Made by a program: the position numbers and the translations under genes | Notes under the pieces: generated by a model | The model's input: only the letters and a program-made list of their open reading frames with translations | Told to the model about the DNA's origin: nothing | The model's database searches: none | In this document: positions 31,584 through 39,585 of the stretch, one piece after another | Numbering within the stretch: the first letter of the stretch is position 1 | Layout: the number at the start of each line of letters is the position of its first letter | Source of the DNA: Subdoligranulum variabile | GTDB lineage: Bacteria; Bacillota; Clostridia; Oscillospirales; Ruminococcaceae | DNA: 64,000 bases | NCBI RefSeq assembly: GCF_025152575.1 | Contig: NZ_CP102293.1 | Coordinates: 930,001-994,000, forward strand | Reading direction: 5' to 3'

Positions 31584-33874
31584 TGGGCTTTGGCCCGCAG
31601 GCCCATCAGGATCTTTTCAGGGGTGATGGGCAGTTCCCGGAACCACAGCCCGGTGGCGCGGTAGATGGCATGGGCGATGGCCGGCGACGGCGTGTTGATG
31701 ACGATCTCGCCGATGGACTTGGCGCCGAAGGGGCCGGTGGGCTCATAGCTGGACTCGAACTCCACCTGCAGATGGCCCATATCCAGCCGGGTAGGGATCT
31801 TGTACTGCATGAGGGAGTTTTCCAGGATACGCCCCTTGTCGCTGTAGGTCACATTCTCGAAGAGCGCCATGCCGATACCCTGGACGATGCCGCCCTCGGT
31901 CTGCACCCGGGCCAGGTTGGGGTTGATGGGGGTACCGCAGTCCACCACGGCCTTGTAGTCCAGCACCGTGACGCTGCCGGTCTCCTTGTCCAGCTCGATC
32001 TCAGCCATGCCCACCATGAAGGGGGGCGGCGATACCGGGGAGGAATGGGTGGCCGTGGCCTGCACCGCCGTATTGTTGGAGCACTGGGATTTGATGGCCA
32101 GATCGGCCAGGCTGATTTCCCCGGTACCGTCGCAGCGGCGCACCGCCTTGCCGGTGAACTCCAGGGCGGCGGGGTCGCAGTGCAGGCTTTCGGCGGCCAG
32201 GGTGCAGAGCTGGCCTTTCAGCTGCTCGCAGGCCTTTTCCACCGCCTTACCGGTGACATAAGTGGTGGAGGAGGCATAGGAGCCGGAATCGTAGGGGGAG
32301 GCGTCGGAATCAGCGCCGAACACCGCCACATTGTCCAGATCGCAGTCCATGCACTCCGCCACCATCTGGGCCAGAATGGTATCGCAGCCGGTGCCCATGT
32401 CGGCGGCACCGATGATCAGGTTGTAGGAGCCGTCGTCGCTGAGTTTGACGGTGGCGGAACCCACGTCCACGCCCGAGATGCCGGAGCCCTGCATGGCCAT
32501 GGCCACGCCCGCGGCGCGCACCTTGCCGTTGCCCATATCCCGCACGGGGAACTTCTCGTCCCAGTGGAAGATCTCCTTGCAGCGGGCCATGCAGCGGTCC
32601 AGGGCGCAGGCGTTGGCGGGTTCGTTGTAGTAGGCGGGCATGATCATGCCTTCCCGCACCATGTTCTGCTCCCGCAGCTGCACCGGGTCGATGCCCAGCT
32701 TGCCGGCCAGCTCGTTGACGGCGCTTTCCACTGCAAAGATGCCCTGGGTGGCGCCGTAGCCCCGGTAGGCACCGGCGGCCTGGACGTTGGTGTAGACCAC
32801 ATCGTAGGCAAAACGGAAGGCCTCCAGGCTGCCGGTGTACAGCGGGATGGACTTGTGACCCGACAGGCCCACCGTGGTGGGACCGTGCTCGCTGTAGGCG
32901 CCGGAGTTGGACAGGGTGTAAACGTCCATGGCACGGATTTTACCGTTTTTATCGGCCCCCAGCTTGACATGGACTTCCATCTCGTGCCGGGGACTGCCGG
33001 CGATCTGGCATTCCTCCCGGGTATAGATGATCCGGGCGGCGCGGCCGGTCTTCCAGGTCACAAAGGCCGGGTAGACCTCCGACACCGAGGTCTGCTTGGC
33101 GCCGAAGCCGCCGCCGATGCGGGGCTTCTCCACATGGATCTTGGATTTGGGGATGCCCAGGGCAATGGAAAGGATCCGCCGCACATGGAAGACGATCTGG
33201 GTGGAGCTGACCACATGCAGCCGCCCGTAGGGGTCGATCTCGGTGTAGGTGCGGAAGGTCTCCATCATGGCCTGCTGGCAGGCTTTGGTGTGCCACACAT
33301 GGTCCACCACCACGTCGCAGTGGGCCAGTACGGCCTCCACGTCTCCCTGGCCGCAGGTCTCACTGGCCACCAGGTTGCGGTGATTGTCGGCCCCCACCGG
33401 GCAGAGGGCCTCCCAGTCCTCCTCGGGATGGACCAGCACCGGGTTGTCCTTGGCGGTGTGGGGATCCAGCACCGCGGGCAGCACCTCGTAATCCACCTTG
33501 ATGAGCTTCATGGCCTTGTCCACGGCCTTCTCGGTCTCGCCGGCGAGAATCGCCACCGCGTCCCCCACAAAGCGCACCCGCTGATCCAGGATCAGCCGGT
33601 CGTGGGGGGACGGCTCGGGATAGGTCTGCCCCGCGTTGGTGTAGCGGTTGCGGGGCACATCCTGCCAGGTGTAGATGGCCACCATGCCGGGCACTTTCAT
33701 GGCAACGGCGGTGTTGATGGAACGGATCCGCGCATGGGCATGGGGGCTGCGCAGCACCTTGACCACCAGGCAGTCCCGGGGAGTCACATCCTCCACAAAG
33801 GCGGGCTTGCCCAGCAAAAGATTCATGGCATCCTTTTTGCGCAGGGGCTTGCCCACGGTTTTCAGTTCAGCCAC
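31580..33874 (-). CDS. Molybdenum hydroxylase, molybdopterin-binding subunit (xanthine dehydrogenase family)
   Basis: A 764-residue large subunit from a GTG start at 33874, chosen because AAGGAGG lies nine bases upstream and directly follows the 2Fe-2S gene; a longer ATG start would overlap that gene by 32 bases. The N-terminal part (KPAFVEDV, LRSPHAHARI) and cofactor-binding text GGGFGAKQ, the GAYRGYGATQ segment and the C-terminal GAKSIGEIV with the catalytic Glu are all present. The enzyme hydroxylates an N-heterocycle or aldehyde, probably a purine given the NCS2 permease nearby. It pairs with separate FAD and iron-sulfur subunits. The substrate is not proven. Confidence 0.9.
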   Translation of the reverse strand: MAELKTVGKPLRKKDAMNLLLGKPAFVEDVTPRDCLVVKVLRSPHAHARIRSINTAVAMKVPGMVAIYTWQDVPRNRYTNAGQTYPEPSPHDRLILDQRVRFVGDAVAILAGETEKAVDKAMKLIKVDYEVLPAVLDPHTAKDNPVLVHPEEDWEALCPVGADNHRNLVASETCGQGDVEAVLAHCDVVVDHVWHTKACQQAMMETFRTYTEIDPYGRLHVVSSTQIVFHVRRILSIALGIPKSKIHVEKPRIGGGFGAKQTSVSEVYPAFVTWKTGRAARIIYTREECQIAGSPRHEMEVHVKLGADKNGKIRAMDVYTLSNSGAYSEHGPTTVGLSGHKSIPLYTGSLEAFRFAYDVVYTNVQAAGAYRGYGATQGIFAVESAVNELAGKLGIDPVQLREQNMVREGMIMPAYYNEPANACALDRCMARCKEIFHWDEKFPVRDMGNGKVRAAGVAMAMQGSGISGVDVGSATVKLSDDGSYNLIIGAADMGTGCDTILAQMVAECMDCDLDNVAVFGADSDASPYDSGSYASSTTYVTGKAVEKACEQLKGQLCTLAAESLHCDPAALEFTGKAVRRCDGTGEISLADLAIKSQCSNNTAVQATATHSSPVSPPPFMVGMAEIELDKETGSVTVLDYKAVVDCGTPINPNLARVQTEGGIVQGIGMALFENVTYSDKGRILENSLMQYKIPTRLDMGHLQVEFESSYEPTGPFGAKSIGEIVINTPSPAIAHAIYRATGLWFRELPITPEKILMGLRAKAQ

Positions 33875-33875
33875 G

Positions 33876-34349
33876 TCAGTTTCCCTCCTTTGCCTGGTTG
33901 CGGGCATCCAAAAATGCCCGGATGCCCCGCAGCTGTCCCTCGTACCCCGAACAGCGGCAGAGATTGCCCGCGAGATAGGCGCGGATCTCGTCGTCGGTGG
34001 GGTCGGGATTTTCCCGCAGCAGAGCGATGGTGTTCATCACATAGCCGGGATTGCAGAAGCCGCACTGCTCGGCACCCTGGTCGGCAATGAAGCGGACAAA
34101 TTCCTCCGCCTCGGCCTGCAGTCCCTCCAGGGTCTGGACCTCGCGGCCGTCCGCCCGGGCGGCCAGCACCGAGCAGGACAGCACCGGCTTGCCGTCCAGC
34201 AGCACGGTGCACAGGCCGCAGTTGGAGGTTTCGCAGCCGCGCTTGACGCTGGCGCAGCCGTGGGCGCGCACAAAGTCCAGCAGCAGGGTGTCGGCGTCGA
34301 TGCTGTCCCGCACCGGACGGCCGTTGAGTTTCAGTTGGATTTCCATCAT
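33876..34349 (-). CDS. Molybdenum hydroxylase, 2Fe-2S subunit
   Basis: A 157-residue electron-transfer subunit. The plant-ferredoxin-type cluster is bound by Cys in CASVKRGCETSNCGLC and a later Cys in LSC. The second cluster is bound by CGFCNPG and CRC in GNLCRCSGYEGQ. This is the normal layout of XdhC/HcrC/CoxS-type small subunits, which pass electrons from the molybdenum site to FAD. The first ATG (34349) overlaps the FAD-subunit stop; a second ATG follows immediately, three bases downstream, and both fit the AAGGAGG site. Confidence 0.94.
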   Translation of the reverse strand: MMEIQLKLNGRPVRDSIDADTLLLDFVRAHGCASVKRGCETSNCGLCTVLLDGKPVLSCSVLAARADGREVQTLEGLQAEAEEFVRFIADQGAEQCGFCNPGYVMNTIALLRENPDPTDDEIRAYLAGNLCRCSGYEGQLRGIRAFLDARNQAKEGN

Positions 34350-35137
34350 GCTTCCTCCTTGCAGGCCAGCAGGGCCCGGCGTACCAGCACGCCGCAGACG
34401 GCACGGCGGTAGTCTGCCCCGGCGCGCAGATTGCTGCCGAAGGTTGCCTCGGCGGCGATGCTTTCTCCGAAGGCGGCGGCAGATTCCGGCGTGATGCCCT
34501 CCGCCAGCAGGGCGGGGTCGCCGGTGTAGAGCCGGGCCTTCATGGGACGGGCGCCGATGGCACAGCGCACACCGTCCGCCCGCACCGCCACGGCGCAGGT
34601 CAGCACCGGAAAATCGGTGGAGATGTTGCGCTGGGCCTGATAGGCCACCGCCCCCGCCTGTTTGGGCACCACGATGTGGGTCAGGATGTCCCGCTCATAG
34701 GGACGGGCGGCGTACTCCGCCAGCGGCACCGCCCCGCCGTGGTGCAATTCCACCACGGCATCCAGCACCAGAAACAGCGTCAGCAGGTCGGAGAAGCCGA
34801 ACCGGCCGTAGAGGCTCCCCCCCACCGTGACCAGGTTGCGGAACTGCACACCCACGATGGGCTGTACGCTCCGGGCCATGGCGCCCCGGGTCAGTTCGTT
34901 GAGCCCCGGGTGCTGTTCCAGGGCACGCAGCGGCACCATCGCCCCGATGCGGTAGGCATCGGGGGTTTCCTCGATGGTATCCAGGCCCAGGTCACTCAGG
35001 TCGATGGCGGTGTCCACGGTGCGGTTCTGGGTCTTGAGCCAGAGCATGCCGCCCAGCACCACGTTGGCCCGCTTCTGGCACAGGGTATAGGCTTCGTCCA
35101 GGCTTTGGGCGCGGACATATCGCTTGATCGTCAGCAA
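34346..35137 (-). CDS. Molybdenum hydroxylase, FAD-binding subunit
   Basis: A 263-residue FAD subunit of the CoxM/XdhB type. The flavin-binding segment appears as NVVLGGMLWLKTQNR and the VGVQFRNLVTVGGSLYGRFGFSDLL loop, followed by the C-terminal CO-dehydrogenase flavoprotein-like domain. The start is a TTG at 35137 behind GAGGAGG, eight bases away. It is the first gene of the hydroxylase operon in transcription order (FAD, 2Fe-2S, Mo subunit, MocA-like). It is somewhat shorter than typical members (about 280-290). Confidence 0.88.
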   Translation of the reverse strand: MLTIKRYVRAQSLDEAYTLCQKRANVVLGGMLWLKTQNRTVDTAIDLSDLGLDTIEETPDAYRIGAMVPLRALEQHPGLNELTRGAMARSVQPIVGVQFRNLVTVGGSLYGRFGFSDLLTLFLVLDAVVELHHGGAVPLAEYAARPYERDILTHIVVPKQAGAVAYQAQRNISTDFPVLTCAVAVRADGVRCAIGARPMKARLYTGDPALLAEGITPESAAAFGESIAAEATFGSNLRAGADYRRAVCGVLVRRALLACKEEA

Positions 35138-35200
35138 GATGAGTACCTCCTCACAAAAGTATGCTTTCTTGGTTCCAGTATACCATGGAAACCGACAAAG

Positions 35201-35226
35201 AAAAAGCCCCGCCGGGGCGGCGGGGC
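35201..35226 (-). terminator. Terminator after the purine permease (minus strand)
   Basis: On the minus strand GCCCCGCCG pairs with CGGCGGGGC and TTTTTC follows. It separates the permease from the hydroxylase operon, whose own weak promoter (TATACT, plus positions 35178-35183) would lie between. Confidence 0.8.
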
Positions 35227-35245
35227 GACAAAATTCTGTGGTTTT

Positions 35246-36688
35246 TTACTTTTCGGCGCTCTCCACCGCGGGGACGGGTTCGTCCTTGGGCATGAGTACG
35301 TTGAGCAGGATGGCCACAAAGGCGGCGGGCACGATGCCGGAACCGCCGAAGACCAGCTGGACCAGCTGGGGCAGACCCGCCAGCACGGCGGTGTTGGAGC
35401 CCATGCCGTATCCCAGGCCCAGGGCCACCGAGACGATGGTCATGTTGCGGGGGGTGAGCTTTTCGCTGGTGATGAGCTGGATACCGCTCATGACGATGGA
35501 GGAGAACATGATGACCGCCGCACCGCCCAGGACGCTCTGGGGCATGATGGAGACCAGGGCTGCCAGCTTGGGCAGCAGGCCGCAGAGCACCAGGAAGACG
35601 GCACCGAAGGCCAGCGCGGTACGGTTGACGATCTTGGTCATGGTGACCAGACCCACGTTCTGGCTGAAGCTGGTGTTGGGCAGCACGCCGAAGAAGGCGG
35701 CGAAGGTGGAGCCCAGACCGTCGCAGATGATGCCGCCGGACAGTTCCTTGTCGGTGGCTTCGCGGCCCATGCCGCCCTCGGTAACGCCGGAGATGTCGCC
35801 CACCGTCTCCACGGCGGTGACGATGAACATGACGCCTACCGGCAGGATGGCCCGCAGGTCAAACACCGGCTTGACAGGCATGAGCTGCGGCACGGCGAAC
35901 CAGGAAGCCTGGGCCACCTTGTCCCAGTTGAGGACCCAGGCCTTGGTGTACTCCACGCCGTCGGCGGTGACGCCGGTGGTGGAGAGGAAAAGCGGCAGGA
36001 TGGCGCAGATGATGTAGCCACAGACGATGCCGATGAGGATGCAGGAGGAACTGGCCAGGCCCTTGGTGCCGTGCTTGAAGATCAGGATGATGACCATGAC
36101 CACCAGGGCGATGAGCAGGTTTTCCAGGGAGCCGTAGTCCTTGGCGGAGGTACCGCCGCCGAAGGAGCCCACGCCCACGCTGATGAGGGACAGACCGATG
36201 GACATAACCACCGTGCCGGTGACCACCGCCGGGAAGAAGCGGCGCAGGGGTTTGAGGAAGGCGCCCAGCACCGTCTCAAACAGGCCGCCCACAATGGAGG
36301 CGCCCATGATGGCGCCGTAGCTCAGGATGCCGCCGCCCATAATGGTGTTGACGCTCTGGAAAACACCGATAAAGCCGGAGCTGGTACCCATGATGATGGG
36401 CACCTGGCCGCCGATGGGGCCCACCGAGAACAGCTGGACCAGCGTGACGATACCAGCCACCAGCATGGCGTTCTGGAGCAGCGCCACCTGGATCTGGGCG
36501 AATTCCTCCGCTCCGCCGCCGGCCGCGCAGGCGCTGGTGATGATCAGGATGGGGGTCAGGTTGCCCACGAACATGGCCAGCACGTGCTGCAGGCCCAGAG
36601 GCACCGCCTGACGCCAGGGCAGTTTGCCCTTGAATTCGTACGGCGTCACATAGCCCTGGGACGCCTTATTTTGGATCTCCTCTTTCAT
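35246..36688 (-). CDS. NCS2-family xanthine/uracil-type nucleobase permease
   Basis: A 480-residue permease with about 12-14 hydrophobic segments. ATG 36688 is used (AAAGGCGG upstream); an in-frame codon 81 bases earlier falls in the terminator/promoter region. The N-terminal GLQHVLAMFVGNLTPILI and the middle GDISGVTEGGMGRE plus NTSFSQNVGLV are NCS2 signatures, the last two lining the purine site. It probably imports xanthine, urate or another purine by proton symport and supplies the molybdenum hydroxylase encoded next to it. Purine versus pyrimidine preference is inferred from context. Confidence 0.9.
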   Translation of the reverse strand: MKEEIQNKASQGYVTPYEFKGKLPWRQAVPLGLQHVLAMFVGNLTPILIITSACAAGGGAEEFAQIQVALLQNAMLVAGIVTLVQLFSVGPIGGQVPIIMGTSSGFIGVFQSVNTIMGGGILSYGAIMGASIVGGLFETVLGAFLKPLRRFFPAVVTGTVVMSIGLSLISVGVGSFGGGTSAKDYGSLENLLIALVVMVIILIFKHGTKGLASSSCILIGIVCGYIICAILPLFLSTTGVTADGVEYTKAWVLNWDKVAQASWFAVPQLMPVKPVFDLRAILPVGVMFIVTAVETVGDISGVTEGGMGREATDKELSGGIICDGLGSTFAAFFGVLPNTSFSQNVGLVTMTKIVNRTALAFGAVFLVLCGLLPKLAALVSIMPQSVLGGAAVIMFSSIVMSGIQLITSEKLTPRNMTIVSVALGLGYGMGSNTAVLAGLPQLVQLVFGGSGIVPAAFVAILLNVLMPKDEPVPAVESAEK

Positions 36689-36764
36689 ATACTTGCCGCC
36701 TTTCTTCCGATACTGGTTTTGTGCTCCGGGCAAAAAAATGGCCGAATCTTGCCGCAAAACAAAA

Positions 36765-36806
36765 AACATCCCCTTATTATAGCAATAGGGGGATGTTCAC
36801 TGTCAA
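36765..36806 (-). promoter_or_regulatory. Terminator hairpin containing a promoter -10 upstream of the permease
   Basis: On the minus strand AACATCCCC pairs with GGGGATGTT and TTTTTG follows, a terminator for the upstream fusion gene. The loop carries TATAAT (36781-36776), and TTGACA lies at 36806-36801 with a 19-base spacer. The permease promoter therefore seems embedded in the terminator. Confidence 0.55.
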
Positions 36807-36958
36807 TATGGGACCGCCCGGCGCGGAAAAATACGGCAAAACCCACAAAATCCGGCTCCCCTGAAGGAGCTTTTATGCCGCAGGGATGCGCATTTTGCAG
36901 GAAAAGTCATACTTATTTTGCCGGATACGGCATTTTTCCTGAAAAAGTACGATCTGTA

Positions 36959-37822
36959 CTATTTCTCCTCCTGCCCGTCGGGGAAATCCCCGAACCAGCG
37001 GGAAAAGGACGTCCGGGCGGCCTGTTCGGTCTCCCACCGCAGGGCGCGATAGCGGCGCAGCAGCTCCCACGCCCGGGGCGTCAGCAGTGAGCCGCCCCCG
37101 CCGGTGCCGCCGGGGCGGCGTTCCAGCATGGCAAAGCCCCACTGCCGTTCCAGTTTCCCCAGCATCCGCCAGGCCTTGGAATAGGCCATTCCCATGGCGG
37201 CGGCCGCCCGGTGCAGCGACCCGGTGCGCCCCACCAGTTCCAGCAGTTCCATCGGCCCGGTGCCGAAGCATTTTTCCTCCCGGAAGAGCCGCACACTGAC
37301 CCCGGCGTGCAGTGGCACCGGCAGAATCTTTCCCCAGGCCGCGCGCAAGGCATCGGAGGATTGCGCATCCAGGTCCAGCCAGTGCACCGTTTTTTCGCCG
37401 CACAGCGCCTGTACCGCAGCAAGGCCTTCCTTCCCCACCGTCAACACCACCGGGCGGCCGCTCTGCAGCACGGCTTTGAGGGCTGCGTTCCAGGCCGGAC
37501 ATTGGGGCCAGGGCGGCAGGGCTTCGTCCACCAGGATGGTCCCCGTACCGCTTTGCAGGGCCTGACGCAGCAGGGCGGCCCCGGTCTCCTCCCATACTCT
37601 ATATAAAGGAAAGACCCTGTCCTCTTCCTGCCGGGTGCAGGGGGTAAGGCGGCCGCTGCCCAGGTCCTGCAGCGAGAAGAGCGCCCCCGCCGTGCACCGC
37701 CCGGTGCAGAGGGTGCGCAGCCCTCCCACCGGCTGGGGCAGACGGCGGCAGAGCCAGGCAGCCAGGGTGGATTTGCCGGTGCAGGGCGCACCGGTGATGA
37801 CAAAGACAGCGGACCGCGGCAT
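36959..37822 (-). CDS. Fusion of P-loop NTPase (THEP1/MobB-like) with ModE-type DNA-binding domain
   Basis: A 287-residue two-part protein starting at ATG 37822 behind AAAGGAGG. The N-terminal 165 residues are a P-loop NTPase: Walker A GAPCTGKST (11-19) and Walker B ILVDE (96-100), most like THEP1 nucleoside-triphosphatases or the MobB adaptor. The C-terminal part (about 186-270) is a LysR-like winged helix of the ModE type: MELLELVGRTGSLHRAAAAMGMAYSKAWRML, then LTPRAWELLRRYRAL. No molybdate-binding MOP domain follows. Its position beside the molybdenum hydroxylase operon suggests it links cofactor or nucleotide state to transcription; this is inference. Confidence 0.75.
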   Translation of the reverse strand: MPRSAVFVITGAPCTGKSTLAAWLCRRLPQPVGGLRTLCTGRCTAGALFSLQDLGSGRLTPCTRQEEDRVFPLYRVWEETGAALLRQALQSGTGTILVDEALPPWPQCPAWNAALKAVLQSGRPVVLTVGKEGLAAVQALCGEKTVHWLDLDAQSSDALRAAWGKILPVPLHAGVSVRLFREEKCFGTGPMELLELVGRTGSLHRAAAAMGMAYSKAWRMLGKLERQWGFAMLERRPGGTGGGGSLLTPRAWELLRRYRALRWETEQAARTSFSRWFGDFPDGQEEK

Positions 37823-37896
37823 GGGCGGGCCTCCTTTCCGAAAAGGTTCTGCCGCCATTGTACCACAAAGCGTCCCCGGCTGCAAAAGGGTTTTCC

Positions 37897-37926
37897 TTGA
37901 CGGACTAACGTCAAATGTTGTATCAT
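37897..37926 (+). promoter_or_regulatory. Promoter with inverted repeat upstream of the symporter gene
   Basis: TTGACG (37897-37902), 18 bases and TATCAT (37921-37926). The -35 is one arm of a perfect inverted repeat, TTGACG and CGTCAA (37909-37914), separated by six bases. Confidence 0.55.
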
Positions 37927-38030
37927 ACATAGTAATAGCAAAGGCAGGACGGCGTGTTCGCGCGGGATGTACGGCGCGGACACGCTCTGTTTTTTGCTGC
38001 ACTATCACTGCCAAGGGAGAGAGACCGACC

Positions 38031-39413
38031 ATGATGGACGCCATCGTCAACTTCATCAATGTGACCAACCAGTGGGTCTGGGCCTGGCCCACCATGCTGC
38101 TGTTGCTGGGTACCCACCTGTTCATGACCGTGCGCACCCGCGGGATCCAGCGCAAACTGGCCACCGCCATCCGCCTTTCGGTCACCCGGGACCCCGACGC
38201 CGAGGGTGAAGTCTCCCAGTTTGCCACCCTGACCACCGCGCTGGCGTCCACCATCGGCACCGGCAACATCATCGGCGTGGGCACCTCCATCGCCCTGGGC
38301 GGGCCGGGGGCGGTCTTCTGGTGCTGGATCACCGGCATCTTCGGCATCGCCACCAAATACGCCGAGTCCCTCATCGCCGTGAAGTACCGCGTCAAGACCG
38401 AGGACGGCCGGATGCAGGGTGGCGCCATGTATGCCCTGGAGCGGGGGCTCCACCTGAAATGGCTGGGCGTCTTGTTTGCCCTGTTCGGCACCCTGGCCTC
38501 CTTCGGCATCGGCTGCGCCACCCAGGTGAACGCCATCGCCACCGTCTGTGAGGCCAACCTGGGCATCCCTCCCTGGGTGGTGGGACTGGTGGTGGCCCTG
38601 CTGACAGCGCTGGTCATCTTCGGCGGCATCCAGACCATCGCCAACGTCTGTGAAAAGCTGGTGCCCTTCATGGCGGCCTTCTACATTCTGGGCTGCCTGG
38701 GCATCCTGGTCTACAACCACGATTACCTCTGGGCTGCAGTCACCACCATCCTGCGGCTGGCCTTCACCCCCGGCGCCGCGGCCGGCGGCCTGACCGGCGG
38801 CGGCATCATGCTGGCCATGCGCTACGGCATCGCCCGGGGCCTCTTTTCCAACGAATCCGGCATGGGCTCCGCCCCCATCGTGGCGGCGGCCGCCCAGACC
38901 CGCAACCCTGTGCGCCAGGCACTGGTCTCCTCCAGCGGCACCTTCTGGGATACCGTGGTAGTCTGCCTGATGACCGGCCTGGTGCTGGTGTCCAGCATCA
39001 TGAAAAATCCCGCCATCGACATGGGTGCCATCTCGGACGGCGGCATCCTCACCACCCTGGCTTTCGACCAGATCCCGCTGCTGGGCCCGGTCATCCTGGT
39101 GGTGGGCATCATCTCCTTCGCCTTCTCCACCGTGCTGGGCTGGTCCTACTACGGCGAGCGCTGCCTGGAATACCTGGTGGGCAGCAAAGGCCAGGTCTTC
39201 TACCGCATCGTCTATGTGGCGGTGGCGGCCATCTCCCCTGTGGTGGCTCTGAACCTGGTCTGGACCGTGGCCGACACCCTCAACGCCCTGATGGCCATTC
39301 CCAACCTCATCGCCGTGCTGCTACTCTCCGGTGTGGTGGCGCGGGAGACCCGTCTTTATATCAACGATCTGGACAAACGCTGCGACGACCCCGTTCCGGT
39401 GGTCAAACGCTGA
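38031..39413 (+). CDS. Alanine/glycine:cation symporter, AgcS family
   Basis: A 460-residue sodium-coupled amino acid transporter with about ten to eleven helices. The start is one of two adjacent ATGs (38031 or 38034), with GGGAGAGAG upstream. Family signatures include LATALASTIGTGNIIGVGTSIA-like text near residue 65 and GLFSNESGMGSAPIVAAAAQ near 270, plus STVLGWSYYGERCLEYL. It imports alanine, glycine or D-alanine. It is a single gene with its own promoter and a terminator at 39430-39462, and shows no functional link to the molybdenum genes on its left. Confidence 0.93.
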   Translation: MMDAIVNFINVTNQWVWAWPTMLLLLGTHLFMTVRTRGIQRKLATAIRLSVTRDPDAEGEVSQFATLTTALASTIGTGNIIGVGTSIALGGPGAVFWCWITGIFGIATKYAESLIAVKYRVKTEDGRMQGGAMYALERGLHLKWLGVLFALFGTLASFGIGCATQVNAIATVCEANLGIPPWVVGLVVALLTALVIFGGIQTIANVCEKLVPFMAAFYILGCLGILVYNHDYLWAAVTTILRLAFTPGAAAGGLTGGGIMLAMRYGIARGLFSNESGMGSAPIVAAAAQTRNPVRQALVSSSGTFWDTVVVCLMTGLVLVSSIMKNPAIDMGAISDGGILTTLAFDQIPLLGPVILVVGIISFAFSTVLGWSYYGERCLEYLVGSKGQVFYRIVYVAVAAISPVVALNLVWTVADTLNALMAIPNLIAVLLLSGVVARETRLYINDLDKRCDDPVPVVKR

Positions 39414-39429
39414 TTCTTCCCGCTGTACA

Positions 39430-39462
39430 GGCAGGGCACCCGCCGGGGTGCCCTGCCTTTTT
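39430..39462 (+). terminator. Intrinsic terminator after the AgcS gene
   Basis: GGCAGGGCACCC pairs with GGGTGCCCTGCC, followed by TTTTT. Confidence 0.92.
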
Positions 39463-39481
39463 CTGTGCACCTTTCTCTCCA

Positions 39482-39547
39482 TCTTAATGCCGTCTTAATG
39501 TCACGGGCCGGATATTTATGCCCTTTTTAACAGGGCCGCCCTATAAT
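39482..39547 (+). promoter_or_regulatory. Candidate OmpR-type regulator boxes and promoter of ktrB
   Basis: TCTTAATG occurs at 39482-39489 and again at 39493-39500, an 11-base period typical of OmpR/PhoB-type direct repeats. A consensus TATAAT lies at 39542-39547 without a good -35, which suits an activator-dependent promoter. The OmpR-type regulator at 42908 is the obvious candidate. Confidence 0.5.
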
Positions 39548-39585
39548 GGTAGGATAAAAATCCATCTCTTCCGGGAGGCGTTTAC

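Noticed and set aside
31583..34090. Plus-strand frame of 835 codons opposite the molybdenum subunit
   Set aside because: It is antisense to a gene with clear molybdenum hydroxylase motifs, and no start signal was found.
36690..36760. Purine riboswitch in the permease leader
   Set aside because: The conserved loop sequences and three-way junction of the purine aptamer were not found; the leader is too short and lacks the paired helices.
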